In this document: positions 36,301 to 46,132 of the stretch, piece by piece
Position numbering within the stretch: position 1 is the stretch's first letter
Layout: every line of letters begins with the position of its first letter
Program-made: the position numbers and the translations under genes
The notes under the pieces: generated by a model
Database searches by the model: none
What the model saw: only the letters and a program-made list of their open reading frames with translations
What the model was told of the DNA's origin: nothing
Source of the DNA: Enterobacteriaceae bacterium RIT714
Lineage (GTDB): Bacteria; Pseudomonadota; Gammaproteobacteria; Enterobacterales; Enterobacteriaceae
Length of the DNA: 64,000 nucleotides
Assembly: GCA_009668015.1 (NCBI GenBank)
Contig: WJYB01000014.1
Span: forward strand, 1-64,000
Reading direction: 5' to 3'

Positions 36301-39300
36301 GTTGAGACGGGACCCGTCCCGCCGACCACGTTGGTGGCGGTGGCGGTAAAGGCGTGCGAGCCTTCGCCCAGCGCCGGCGTGGTGAAGGTCCAGTTGCCGT
36401 TGATGTCGGTGGTGGCTGTGCCCATCGCCACGCCGTTGTTATACAGGGTGACGGTGGAGTTGGGTTGCGCCGTTCCGCTCAGGGTTGGCGTGGTGTCGTC
36501 GGTGCTCTTACCGTTGGTCAGATTGCCGGTGAGGGTTCCGACGTTGTCGTTGAGGGTGGCAATCACCGGCGCATTCGGCAGGTTAGTGAATGGCGCGGTG
36601 ACGCCCGTCGCCAGGCCTGCGTTGCCGGCCTTATCGGTGGCAAAGGCCAGCAGCGTTTCGCCGTTGGTCTGAGCCGGTGAGATGGTGACGTTAAAGTTAC
36701 CGTTGCCGTCCGCCGTCGCGGTCCCCAGCACGGTGTTGCCGTCGGCACTGGTGATGGTAACGGTGCTACCCGCCTCCGCGAGACCGGTGACGTGCGTACC
36801 GTTGCTGATGACCGCCAGCGTGCCCGGCTGACCCGGCGCGACCGTATCCACCACAATGGACGTGATAGAGGACGGCGCACTGGTATTGCCCGCCGCGTCG
36901 GTGGCGGTGGCGGTAAAGTTATGCTGCCCGTTGGTGAGGACGGTAGTGGTCTGCGGCAATGTCCAGACGCCGTTGCCATCTGCCGTCACGGTTCCGACCA
37001 GCGTTGCGCCGTCGTAAATCCGCACCACCGCATTGGCTTCTGCGGTTCCGCTCAGCGCAGGCTGCGTGTCGTTGGTCGGATTGCCGTTGATGACAGGCCC
37101 GGTGACGGTGCCGACATCATCCACCACCGAGGAGATGACCGGCGGCGTTGGCGCGGTTGCATCAACGTTGACCACAAATGCGGTGGTCGGCCCACTGGCG
37201 TTACCTGCGACGTCGGTGCCGGTGATGGTCAACGGATGCTGACCATCGGCCAGCGCCGGGGTCGGCGTAAAGGACCAGTTGCCGCCGGTTGCGACCACGC
37301 TGCCGATCTGCACGCCGTTATCGAAGATTTTTACCGTTGAGCCCGGCTCGGCGGTACCGGTGAGCGTCGGCTGTGCATCGTTGGTGAGCTGTCCGCTGGT
37401 CAGTTGCGTGGTGGTTCCCACGTCATCGACTACGCTCACCAGCACCGGAACGGCTGGCGGAGTGAGATCGACCGTTATCGCAAAGGTGGCGGACGGAACG
37501 CTGTTATTGCCCGCCGCATCGGTGGCCTGGGCGATAAGACTATTTGGCCCCGCGGTCAGCGCGGTGGTGAGCGTGACCGACCAGTTGCCGCTGGCGTCGG
37601 CAGTGGTGGTGCCCAGAAGCGTGACGCCCTGATAGATGTTGATCGTCGCATTCGGTTCGCTGGTCCCGACCAGACGCGGCAAAATGTCATCGGTGGTTTG
37701 TCCGCTACTGAGCGGCCCGGTAATGGCTCCCGCATCATCAAAGGCTTGCGTGATGACCGGAGCCAGAGGGGCGACGGTATCCACAATCACCGTGAAGCCA
37801 GGCGATGCGATGCTGACGTTGCCCGCCGCATCGGTGGCCGTGGCGGTCCAGGTATGGCTACCATTGCTCAACGCGGGCGGCGTAAAGCTCCAGTCCCCGT
37901 TGCCATTGGCCTGAGTCGTACCGACCTGAACGCCGTTTTCATAGATGATGATTGACGCGTTCGCTTCAGCGGTCCCGTTCAGCGTCGGTGTGGTGTCGTC
38001 GGTTGTCTGGCCAGACGTCACCGGAGCCAGCACGCTGCCCTCGTTATCGGTCGCGTTAACAATTGCAGGCGCTACCGGCGCAAGAGTGTCTACCGTCAGA
38101 TTGAACGAGGTGGTGGTGGTACTGGTATTTCCCGCCAAATCCGTGGTGCCGATGGTGATGGTGTGCGGGCCATCCGTCAGCGGAGCGGTTGGCGTAAACG
38201 TCCAGTTTCCTTGCCCGTCGACCACGGCGATGCCAAACGGCTGTCCGTCGTTGAGCAGGGTAATGGTGGCACCCACTTCGCCGGTGCCGTTAAAGGTTGG
38301 CCGGTTATCGTTGGTAGTCCCACCGCTGGTGACGGTTCCGGTCAACGGACCCACGTCATCCAGAACGACAGGAACGGCTGGCGCAGCAGGCGGGGTGGTA
38401 TCCACGGTGAAGGAGAATACCGGGGAGTTTGCCGAGACGTTGCCTGCCGCATCGGTGGCGTTGACCCTGATGTTGTACACGCCATCCGTCAGCACGCCTG
38501 CTGGCGGGGTAAAGGTCCAGTTGCCATTGACCACTGCTGCGGTACCGATCTCCACGCCGTTACTGAGAATGTGTACCGTGCTGCCGGTGACGCCCGTCCC
38601 GGTCAGGGTCGGAGTCGTATCGTTAGTCACCTGACCCGGAGATAGATTGCCAACAGCGCCGCCCGTCACGTTGTCGCTCACGGAGGTGATAGCCGGTACC
38701 GCCGGGGGCGTGAGATCGATAACGACGCTGTAGCTGTTCGAGGTGGAGCTGACGTTACCCAGCGGATCGGTCGCGACCGCGGTAAAGGTGTGCGTACCTT
38801 CACCCAGCGCGGTGGTAGGGGTGAAGGTCCAGTTGCCCAGACCATCGGCGGTGGCGGTGCCAATCTGGTTCCCGCCTTCAAAAATCGCCACGGTGCTGTT
38901 GGCTTCCGCCGTACCGGAAAGGGTTGGGGTGGTGTCATTGGTGGTACCGCCAGCGGTCACATTACCGGTGACAGTGCCCACGTTATCGTCCGCTCCGCTA
39001 ATTACCGGGAGGGTGGAGACGGTATCGACGATCACCGTAAATGGCGGCGAGGCCAGACCTTCGCTGCCTGCCGGATCGGTGGCGGTGACCGTGAATACAT
39101 GGCTGCCGTCCTCGAGCGCGTCAGGCGGAGTGAAGCTCCACGTCCCCGTAGCCCCCACGACCACGCTGCCGATAGCAATACCGTTGTTGTAGACGGTGAT
39201 GGTATCGCCCGCCGTGGCGCTGCCGCTCAGGGTTGGGCGGTTATCGTTGGTGGTTTGGCCATTGGCCAGCGGCCCGGTTCCTGGACCTACGTCGTCGGTC

Positions 39301-42300
39301 ACCGCGCCGATGGCAGGTGCGCCCGGAGGCGTCAGATCAACGGTGACGGTGCCCGCGGCAGAAAGCCCGCTGGTGGCTGCGCCAATCGTGGCCGTGGCGG
39401 TGTAGCTGTAAGTCCCGCCCGCCAGCGCTCCAGGAATGGTGTAGCTCCAGTTGGTCTCTCCCGGCGCAAGCACGATAGTCGTGATTTCAACGCCGTCCTG
39501 ATACAGCGTCACGGTGCTGCCTGCCTGCGCGGTGCCGCTGATCGTTGGGTTGGTGTCATCTGAGGTTTTGCCCAGCACGTTACCGGTCACCGTACCTGTG
39601 TCATCGATGATGGCGGTAATCACCGGCACATCCGGCAGATCGGGTACATCAATCACGTTTAAGGTGGCCGGATCGCTGGCATTTCCCGCCTCATCGGTGG
39701 CTACCACGCTCAGGGTGGTGCTGTCGGTTTGCGCCGGATTCAGCGCGATCGAGAAGTTACCGCCCGCCCCGGCGACACCCGTGCCGATAACGTTGCCGTT
39801 GGCATCGCGTACCACCACCGTCGCCCCGACGTCCGTGGTCCCGGTGAGCGGAGTACCCTGGGCCGTAATGGCCAGACTGGTGGGGGCGTCCGGCGCAATC
39901 GTATCAACATCGACATTAATGGATGTGCCGGTTGTTTCGTTGCCCGCGGCGTCGGTGGCGATCACGCCGAAGCTTATCTCGCCTTCACCCAGCGGACTCT
40001 GCGGCGTCCATGTCCACGAACCGTCCGGCCCAACGGTGGCCGGTGGCGTTTGTAATACCTCATCAATATAGACGTTAACGGTGCTGCCCGGCTCGGTCTT
40101 ACCGGTTAAGACTGGCGTGTTGTCATTGGTGTACAGCACGCCCTGCACCAGCGTACTGCCGGAGATGGCATCGATCTGCGGCGCGCCAGGAGGAACGGTA
40201 TCCACGGTGATGGTGTAGACCGGGCTGGTTGCGCTGACGTTACCCGCCGCATCGACAGCGGCAACGGTCAGATTGAGCGCGCCGTCAGGCGTCACCGCCG
40301 GGCTGGTGTAGCTCCAGGTGCCGTTGGTCACCGGCACGCGGTCAACTTCGACCCCGTTGTTATAAATAATCACCGTGTCGCCGGTAACGCCTGTACCGCT
40401 AATGGTGGGGGTGGTGTCAGTGGTCGAACCGCCACTGGCGACAGTGCCGGCGGTGATCGCTGGCGTGTCCGGGGCATCGGTATCGACGATAATTGTCACC
40501 GGTACGGACGGGTCAGAGATGTTCCCGGCCTCGTCGGTTTCGGTGGTGGTGAAAGCGTGTGAGCCTTCGTCGATCGCCGAGTCCGGTCTCCAGCTCCAGT
40601 TGCCATCTGCGCCCACGGTGACGCGACCCACTTCTTCTTTTGGCGCACCGTCCACGCTGTCATAAATGATGATCACATCATTCGCCGTGCCGGTTCCGCT
40701 CAGGACCGGACGCGAATCATTGGTGCTGCCGCCGTCGCTAACTTCGCCGGTGATCTGGCTGACGTTATCGGTGACCGTTGGCGCGTCGGGGGCGTCAGGG
40801 GCGACGGTATCAATCACGATGGTGATGGGCTGAGAAGGCGCACTCTCGTTGCCAGCACCGTCTTTGTTGGTGACGGTCAGGGAGATATCGTAGCTGCCGT
40901 TGGTGAGCGCCGGAACCGGTGACCAGTTCCAGGTCCCGTCGTTGTTGACGGTCACGTCGCCCGGCTGTTTTACGCCATCAATGTAGATCGTGACGGTATC
41001 ACCCGGCGTGCCGGTACCGCTTAAGGTTGGCGTGGTATCGCGGGTGGTTTCACCCGGATTCAGCGGCGTGCCGGTTGGCGCACCGTCCGGGTTCACGGTG
41101 ATATCCGGCGAATCCGGTGTGGCCGGGGCAACGGTATCGACCACCAGGTTAAACGGCGGTGAGGTCGTTGAGTTGCCTGCCGAATCGGTAGCCACCACCG
41201 TAAGCACATGGGTGCCGTTGGCGAGTGGGTTAATGGGGGTGAAGCTCCATCCGCCGCTACCGTCGAGCGCGGCCGTACCCAAAAGGGTATTACCATCGTA
41301 AACGGTAATCACCGTATTGGCCGGGGCGCTGCCCTGAAGGAGTGGGCGGGTTTCATCGGTCGGGGTTCCGCTGGTCACCGGGCCGGTCACATCCCCGGCG
41401 TTATCGGTGACGGTGCTGATAGCGGGTGCGGCAGGCGGCGCGGTGTCGATACTGATCGTAAACCCGTTCGAGGGATCGCTGCCGTTACCGGCTTTATCCA
41501 TCGCCACCGCGGTAAAGGTATAAGGCCCGCCCGGCGAAAGGGCCAGCGTCGGGGTAAAGGTCCACGATCCGCCATCGCCGACGACGGCAGTACCAATCGG
41601 CAGGCCGTCCAGACGAATGCTGATCGTAGCGCCCGGCTCCCCCGTTCCGTTGAGGGTCGGACGGGTGTCATTGGTGGTTTCATTGGTATCCAGCGGACCC
41701 GTTCTGCCCGGCACATCGTCTACCACCTGAGTGATAACCGGAGCCGCAGGCACGACGCTGTCGACCGTGATGCTCCAGCTGTTCGATGTGCTGCTGGCAT
41801 TGCCGGCGCTGTCAATGGCGGTGGCGGTGAGAACGTGTCCGCCTTCGCGCAAATGGACACTTGGTGTATAGGCCCAGATGCCGCTTTCCGGAATGATCAG
41901 GGTGCCGATTGCATTCGCTCCGCTGAAGATAGTGAGCGTGGTACCTGGCTCACCGGTTCCGCGGATGGTCGGTGTGGGATCGTTGGTCAGACCGCCATTG
42001 GCAATATTTCCCAGCACACTGAGGGCATCATCCACCACCGCCGTGATGACCGGAGTCTGCGCCGGGGTCACGTCCGGGGCATTCACCAGTGCGGTAGGCC
42101 CGGTATTGCCTGCGCTATCGGTCGCATCGGCGGTCAGGGCTTCGCCGTTCAGTTTCGCAGGCGAGATAGTCACGCTGAAATCGCCCTGATCGTTGGCCTT
42201 GCCGGTTCCTATCTGCACGCCGTCCGGCCCTTTGATACTCACGGTGCTGCCCGGTTCGGCGGTACCGGTGACCGTGGTGCCATCACCCGACACCTGAAGG

Positions 42301-44513
42301 TTATCCGGAGCCAGCGGATCGGTGGTATCAGGCGCGTCCGCAAGGCCGGGCTGACTGGCGTTACCCGTCGGATCGGAGGCGATGACCTGCAGGACTTCGC
42401 CGTTGGTTTGCGGCGGATCGATCGGTGCCGTGAAGTTGCCCGTATTGTCGGTAGTGCCGATCCCGATAACCGATCCGTCCGGACCTTTTACCGTTACCGT
42501 GCTGCCCGGCTCGGCGGTTCCGCTGACGCTTGTCCCGTCATCGGCCACGGTGAGGTCATCCGGAGCGGCAGGGGCGATAGTATCGACGGCGACGGTGGTG
42601 GCAGGAATGCTGGGGTTTCCGGCCGCGTCGGACGCAATGACCGAGATCGTCTGGCCATTGTTCTGGGCGGGAGTCAGGTTAATCGTAAAGTTGCCGCTGC
42701 CATCCGCGACGCCCGAACCAATCTGCGTGCCAGCGCCACTGGTGATGACGATGGTGCTGTTGGGCTCCGCGGAACCGGTTATCTGAGTACCGGCAGGGTT
42801 GAGCGTAATCACCGGTTGGCCCGGGGCAATGGTGTCGACGATAAAGTTGATAGGCTGCGATAACCCGCTCTCATTCCCGGCAGCGTCGATTTCACGCACG
42901 GTAACCGAGTGCGCGCCTTCAGACAGCGGACTGTCCGGCGATACGCTCCAGATGCCGTTAGAGGCAACGGTCACCTGACCGACTTCCACGCCTTTATCGT
43001 AGATAATAATGGTGCTGCCCGGATCGCCGCGACCCGACAGCCTCGGCTGGCTGGCATCGGTGGTTTGGCCTGCGGAGACCACACCGCGCAGGGTGCCGAC
43101 TTCGTCATTCACCACAAAGGCCGATGGCGTCGCCGGAGTGGTCAAATCCACCACCACGGTAAAGACCGGAGAGGCCGGGCTGATATTGCCTGCCACATCT
43201 GTCGCGCGCACCGTAAACTGGTGGCTCCCTTCACTCAGATTGACCGACGGGGTGAAGCTCCAGCTGCCATCGCTGGCGGCAGTGACATTACCAATTGCAA
43301 TGCCGTTATCGTAAAGGGTGACGCTTGAGCCACCTTCTGCTGTGCCGGTAAATTGCGGACGCTGATCGTTGGTACTGCCACCGCTGCTGACCGACCCGGT
43401 AGCCGGGGCGACGTCATCAATGACGCTGGAGATGACCGGAGCCGTGGGGGCCGCGGTATCCACCACAATGGTGATACCCGCAGAAGGAGGGCTGGTGTGG
43501 CCCGCCGCATCGGTGGCCGTCGTCGTCAGGGTGTGGCTACCGTTGGTCAACGCATTGCCAGGGGTAAAACTCCAGTTGCCGTTGGCGTCCACTTTGGTGG
43601 TGCCGATCTTTGTCCCGTTATCGTAAACGGTGATCGTGGTGCCTGCCTCGCCAATGCCGCTCAGGGTAGGGCGAGCATCATCGGTGCGCTGACCGTTCTC
43701 CAGCGGCCCCGTCTCGCTGCCGACATCGTCGTTGACGATGATAATATCCGGCGCGTCCGGAGTGATTAAATCAGGCGCAGTGACATGACCGTCCTGACTG
43801 ATATTTCCCGCGGAGTCGGTTGCGGTGGCGCTCAGTTGTTCGCCATTGGTCAGCGGCGTGCCCAGCTCGATCGTAAAGGTTCCGTCGCTGCCGGTTTTCC
43901 CGGTCCCCACAAGATTACCGTTGGCATCTTTCAGTGTGATGGTGCTGCCAGGCTCGGCTCTGCCGGTGACGGTGGTGCCGTCTGGCGAGAAGGCGAGATT
44001 CGTGGGCGCGTTCGGCGCAGTCGTATCGGCGGTATTGGGGTTGCCCGGATTCCCTGGATTCGAATTATTGTCGTCATCGCCACCACCGCCGCCGCCACCA
44101 CCACCGGCGGCAAGCGCTATTCCACCCGCCACGGCCACGCCACCCAGCACCCAAGGCCAGAGGGCTGCCCCCCCTGCGCCATCGCCGGAACCGGCCATCA
44201 GGACATCAATGGAGGAGATCGCCTCGTAGTGTTCTGCGGCGGTTGGGTCTTCTATCCACCACAGTGCGCCGTTGCCTTCTTCCAGCACCAGCTGGCTGGC
44301 GCCCTGCGTATCGGCCGCGTAAAAATTCTTGAGCGTAATGGTTTCGCCAGAATGCAGGCTGACGATCAGATCGTTGCCGCTGCGGGTGTAATGGGAAATA
44401 TCGGCGCGGCCGACATGGAGCTTAACAATTGAGGAGTGATCCAGAGTAACTTGAGTGCCTTCCGTGGTGGTTTCCACGCCAGTGAGTTTCGAGATGACAG
44501 AGATTTGGCTCAT
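33336..44513 (-). CDS. bapA: BapA-type giant biofilm adhesin
   Basis: A 3725-residue type I secreted adhesin, close in size to Salmonella BapA. The N-terminus is a BapA-prefix domain (ISVISKLTGVETTTEG, ALWWIEDPTAAEHY) with a hydrophobic PWVLGGVAVAGGIALAAG segment and a Gly9-Asp3 linker (about 120-160) of the sort that retains the protein in the channel. About 27 Ig-like repeats of 80-105 residues follow (core DTxAPxxPxI..DDVG..TG...T.D..PTLSGT), then three or four larger beta domains with 'LxxNADGxYTYTL' ends. The C-terminal HNDLIVGSAYGDTLIY region is the uncleaved secretion signal. It lies first in an operon with its exporter. Confidence 0.88.
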   Translation of the reverse strand: MSQISVISKLTGVETTTEGTQVTLDHSSIVKLHVGRADISHYTRSGNDLIVSLHSGETITLKNFYAADTQGASQLVLEEGNGALWWIEDPTAAEHYEAISSIDVLMAGSGDGAGGAALWPWVLGGVAVAGGIALAAGGGGGGGGGDDDNNSNPGNPGNPNTADTTAPNAPTNLAFSPDGTTVTGRAEPGSTITLKDANGNLVGTGKTGSDGTFTIELGTPLTNGEQLSATATDSAGNISQDGHVTAPDLITPDAPDIIIVNDDVGSETGPLENGQRTDDARPTLSGIGEAGTTITVYDNGTKIGTTKVDANGNWSFTPGNALTNGSHTLTTTATDAAGHTSPPSAGITIVVDTAAPTAPVISSVIDDVAPATGSVSSGGSTNDQRPQFTGTAEGGSSVTLYDNGIAIGNVTAASDGSWSFTPSVNLSEGSHQFTVRATDVAGNISPASPVFTVVVDLTTPATPSAFVVNDEVGTLRGVVSAGQTTDASQPRLSGRGDPGSTIIIYDKGVEVGQVTVASNGIWSVSPDSPLSEGAHSVTVREIDAAGNESGLSQPINFIVDTIAPGQPVITLNPAGTQITGSAEPNSTIVITSGAGTQIGSGVADGSGNFTINLTPAQNNGQTISVIASDAAGNPSIPATTVAVDTIAPAAPDDLTVADDGTSVSGTAEPGSTVTVKGPDGSVIGIGTTDNTGNFTAPIDPPQTNGEVLQVIASDPTGNASQPGLADAPDTTDPLAPDNLQVSGDGTTVTGTAEPGSTVSIKGPDGVQIGTGKANDQGDFSVTISPAKLNGEALTADATDSAGNTGPTALVNAPDVTPAQTPVITAVVDDALSVLGNIANGGLTNDPTPTIRGTGEPGTTLTIFSGANAIGTLIIPESGIWAYTPSVHLREGGHVLTATAIDSAGNASSTSNSWSITVDSVVPAAPVITQVVDDVPGRTGPLDTNETTNDTRPTLNGTGEPGATISIRLDGLPIGTAVVGDGGSWTFTPTLALSPGGPYTFTAVAMDKAGNGSDPSNGFTISIDTAPPAAPAISTVTDNAGDVTGPVTSGTPTDETRPLLQGSAPANTVITVYDGNTLLGTAALDGSGGWSFTPINPLANGTHVLTVVATDSAGNSTTSPPFNLVVDTVAPATPDSPDITVNPDGAPTGTPLNPGETTRDTTPTLSGTGTPGDTVTIYIDGVKQPGDVTVNNDGTWNWSPVPALTNGSYDISLTVTNKDGAGNESAPSQPITIVIDTVAPDAPDAPTVTDNVSQITGEVSDGGSTNDSRPVLSGTGTANDVIIIYDSVDGAPKEEVGRVTVGADGNWSWRPDSAIDEGSHAFTTTETDEAGNISDPSVPVTIIVDTDAPDTPAITAGTVASGGSTTDTTPTISGTGVTGDTVIIYNNGVEVDRVPVTNGTWSYTSPAVTPDGALNLTVAAVDAAGNVSATSPVYTITVDTVPPGAPQIDAISGSTLVQGVLYTNDNTPVLTGKTEPGSTVNVYIDEVLQTPPATVGPDGSWTWTPQSPLGEGEISFGVIATDAAGNETTGTSINVDVDTIAPDAPTSLAITAQGTPLTGTTDVGATVVVRDANGNVIGTGVAGAGGNFSIALNPAQTDSTTLSVVATDEAGNASDPATLNVIDVPDLPDVPVITAIIDDTGTVTGNVLGKTSDDTNPTISGTAQAGSTVTLYQDGVEITTIVLAPGETNWSYTIPGALAGGTYSYTATATIGAATSGLSAAGTVTVDLTPPGAPAIGAVTDDVGPGTGPLANGQTTNDNRPTLSGSATAGDTITVYNNGIAIGSVVVGATGTWSFTPPDALEDGSHVFTVTATDPAGSEGLASPPFTVIVDTVSTLPVISGADDNVGTVTGNVTAGGTTNDTTPTLSGTAEANSTVAIFEGGNQIGTATADGLGNWTFTPTTALGEGTHTFTAVATDPLGNVSSTSNSYSVVIDLTPPAVPAITSVSDNVTGGAVGNLSPGQVTNDTTPTLTGTGVTGSTVHILSNGVEIGTAAVVNGNWTFTPPAGVLTDGVYNIRVNATDAAGNVSANSPVFSFTVDTTPPAAPAVPVVLDDVGPLTGTVTSGGTTNDNRPTFNGTGEVGATITLLNDGQPFGIAVVDGQGNWTFTPTAPLTDGPHTITIGTTDLAGNTSTTTTSFNLTVDTLAPVAPAIVNATDNEGSVLAPVTSGQTTDDTTPTLNGTAEANASIIIYENGVQVGTTQANGNGDWSFTPPALSNGSHTWTATATDAAGNVSIASPGFTVIVDTVAPLAPVITQAFDDAGAITGPLSSGQTTDDILPRLVGTSEPNATINIYQGVTLLGTTTADASGNWSVTLTTALTAGPNSLIAQATDAAGNNSVPSATFAITVDLTPPAVPVLVSVVDDVGTTTQLTSGQLTNDAQPTLTGTAEPGSTVKIFDNGVQIGSVVATGGNWSFTPTPALADGQHPLTITGTDVAGNASGPTTAFVVNVDATAPTPPVISSVVDDVGTVTGPVINGNPTNDTQPALSGTAEANAVVRIYDGATLVGTVTADGNGVWTLPQTTTVLTNGQHNFTATATDAAGNTSAPSSITSIVVDTVAPGQPGTLAVISNGTHVTGLAEAGSTVTITSADGNTVLGTATADGNGNFNVTISPAQTNGETLLAFATDKAGNAGLATGVTAPFTNLPNAPVIATLNDNVGTLTGNLTNGKSTDDTTPTLSGTAQPNSTVTLYNNGVAMGTATTDINGNWTFTTPALGEGSHAFTATATNVVGGTGPVSTPITVIVDTVAPNAPNGTFNADGSVLTGSAEAGSTVNIRLADGTTVTTTANSGGTYSYTFLNKQTEGQTLQITATDAAGNTSTPGSALAPVVPLSASTNVEELDISTTATVTNAQYSDYGFLLVGALGNVLTLLGNDTAQVGFTVSDGGSADISINADATGVVLTLLNTLELVVQRWDAANNTWTTVVDTGQPQFANLLTLGANGVTLNMTGLESGEYRVLSYNTNLLATGSYTSLDVDVTETSVGSVTGITTQNGNVIYDVDPNTGSDNAPAGTTVTAVTNALGQTVNVTADGTIIQGQYGTLTINLNGSYTYTLTNTSAAVLGRTESFTYTIGHNGASASANLVISLGANTVTNSVTAVDDTGSLTFDTTVHAVDNGTSSQGGFTVVGVNLGNTLGLNLLDDLSNPIIYNVEEGTTRTMTIRASVGGVSVASVFDLYIYKFNEATQTFEQMRIQPGWLRAPLLGGTSGTLTLNLPAGEYLFLLNTATGITALTAYTLNVLEDHVYSVSSVGATTTGDVLADDVAPAGTVVTEVNGVAVNASGVTTIQGQYGTLTINADGDYTYTLRSGVGADHIKTPDTFVYTITAPNGDKDTASLNITPTPRALDAVNDVSAVMDVTSVHHTATYSDTTVGNASWTAALLAATQGSGSGTFVVDPNSALHNVVLHFNIASLLALGGLTVDWVLSNGSTTIRSGSFNGSILLGGNATINLTGLDLDAGTYTLSYTGKMGALAAGLITITPSVTGTSYSLNQFDATSGHNVNGNIFDGSDSQGAMDQLHSVDTRLSITGYNGVTTTLDPYTTSAANVTIQGHYGTLSIGADGHYTYTLNTGVSLSSISSKEVFNYTLTDAAGKTDSASLTINMAPKFISSEHNDLIVGSAYGDTLIYQVLNNTVGNATAGNGTGDHWANFSVSQGDKIDIGDLLVGWNGQAATLGNYVHVTTSGNNTVISIDRDGAGSTYTNTTLVTLDNVQATYDELVNQNHNIIT
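36020..44020 (-). repeat. About 27 tandem Ig-like modules inside bapA
   Basis: Counting the recurring module start (xxAPxxPxI followed by DDxGxxTGxxxxG) gives about 27 units of roughly 240-315 bases each. They fall in at least two types: a long form with the NGxTTNDTxPTLSGT core, and a shorter form with 'GTAEPGSTVTIKxxDGxxIGTG'. The DNA repeats are diverged at base level but are likely substrates for recombination and for assembly error. Confidence 0.8.
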
Positions 44514-45372
44514 ATTCTGATTACTCCCAACAGATTTTTTATTGAAATGGCGTGCAAGACGGAGCCATGACTTTTCTGCGGGTAAAGATCGCCCCCGGCG
44601 GAGTCGCTATTTTTGAAATAGCCCTCACCGTTGTTTTCTTCAGAGCGGCCGATGCCCGCCAGCATTTAGAGTGGCAACATCAGATAACGCTAAATATTTG
44701 CTTTGGATAAACTTGTATTTGACGTTTTTTGTGTTATATAAAGCCCTGTGATTTATAGAGATATTATAAAAATGGTCTAAAAATGATATAGCTATAAATA
44801 AGAAAACATGCAAATTAAGCAGCCGTTAGTAATTATTAACCCCCTCTTAATCTATTACTTAAATGTATCAATCAGCGTTTGTGTAAATGCGTAAAATTCT
44901 TATGTAACAGGGGGTTGGGTTTTTTTTATGAGAAAGGCGATAAGGCGCGATTGTCGTTCGGTAGTGAATATATCGGGAATATATAAATGAAAAAATATAA
45001 TCAATTTAGAGGCGCTTAATAGTTGTGTAAGCAGGGGTTACTTATTTTTCATATTATATATTATGTTTATGCCCATAATAAAAATAAAGCTGGCGCATGT
45101 GGAATAATATGCTAGTGGAATTATTGCTTAATACAGCGTCTTTTATTTCAGAAGTTTAACGTTATCCGCTATTAAGTTAGCCAGGTCATTAGTATGATTT
45201 TCGATATCATTTCATCCGACATTTTCTACGAACAGAACGGGATGCTCAGACGTTGATACCACGAACAAACTGACGCGGGAGGATGAGGATTATCGCGATT
45301 TCCCGCTCATCATTGGCGAAAGCGTTAACGCAGGAGTTGGGCTGATGTTTGGACAAACAGGGGAGAGGCAAT
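44514..45372. promoter_or_regulatory. AT-rich region upstream of bapA
   Basis: About 860 bases without a supported gene. The part from 44690 to 45170 is strongly AT-rich and probably holds the bapA promoter and silencer binding sites. At 45200-45370 a plus-strand frame reads out a plausible protein tail (LTREDEDYRDFPLIIGE ... GLMFGQTGERQ) but has no start codon; it may be a gene remnant. Confidence 0.4.
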
Positions 45373-45398
45373 AAAAAAGGCCGCGATAGCGACCTTTT
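45373..45398 (-). terminator. Rho-independent terminator
   Basis: On the minus strand AAAAGGTCGC / GCGGCCTTTT forms a stem followed by TTTATT, 17 bases after the stop of the small periplasmic protein gene. It has the classic terminator form. Confidence 0.75.
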
Positions 45399-45414
45399 CA
45401 GCGGGGTGAATGGC

Positions 45415-45777
45415 TTATTCAGTGACTTTCTTTTCCAGCGACGCTGCGCCTTCTTTGGTCTTATTCCAACCTTTCTCAGTGCCTTCTTTGGTGGCATCCC
45501 AACCTTTCTCGGTGCCTTCTTTGGTTTTATGCCAGGCTTTCTGCGAATTTTCACTCACTTTGCTGCCCACACTGTCGCTTTTGCCTTCAGCGGCGTGTTC
45601 GGATTTCAGCTTCAGCTCTTCGCCTTTGTTCTGCTCCTGGTGCAGTTTTTGCTTAGCGTCGTTGGCGTTCGCTTTCGCGGCGGCAACGGTATCGTCGGTT
45701 GCGTGTGTGGTTGCGGCAAAAACAGGAGAAGCCAGCAGAAGTGCAGATGCAGATAATGCAATCATTGTCTTTTTCAT
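45415..45777 (-). CDS. Small exported repeat protein of unknown function
   Basis: A 120-residue protein with a clear signal peptide (MKKTMIALSASALLLASPVFA, ends at residue 21). The mature part is very polar and helical (Ala/Lys/Glu/Gln), with three C-terminal 11-residue repeats of the type WxxTKEGTEKG. That pattern resembles apolipoprotein- or LEA-like amphipathic stress proteins. No enzyme motif is seen. It is probably periplasmic; its function is unknown. It has its own terminator. Confidence 0.72.
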   Translation of the reverse strand: MKKTMIALSASALLLASPVFAATTHATDDTVAAAKANANDAKQKLHQEQNKGEELKLKSEHAAEGKSDSVGSKVSENSQKAWHKTKEGTEKGWDATKEGTEKGWNKTKEGAASLEKKVTE

Positions 45778-46132
45778 AATATCCTCAATTCACTTTATTC
45801 ATGTTATGAGCGTGATTAAGGATGGCACGAGCGAAGCGGCATGGCTCTAGGAAAAAACTGTAAGTGGATCAAAGGGGTCTGCTTTGGCCTTTTCTGAAGG
45901 CTCAACCGGTTGGTGAACAATATGAGCTATTAAGCATTCGCAGATGCTCCAGTATGCGTCGATAGATTAATATGATTCGCTCATTTTCAAGGCTGAGTTT
46001 ATTTTAATCTGGAACGGATGATTGATATTAATGTGTGGCATTTTATGCGTTATTTTAATCAGATAATGATAAATCACCTGTCAGCCCTTCAATTATAATA
46101 CAAGAGAAAATAACCAGTTTTAAGGGCTGCCT
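45778..46132. other. Intergenic region between divergent genes
   Basis: A 355-base gap between the divergent small exported protein and the lipoprotein gene. It is AT-rich toward 46000-46110 and holds promoters by position only. No further gene or repeat is seen. Confidence 0.4.

Noticed and set aside
34578..43769. Many long plus-strand ORFs opposite bapA (up to 551 codons)
   Set aside because: Repetitive GC-rich coding DNA gives open antisense frames; their translations are low-complexity and unlike real proteins.
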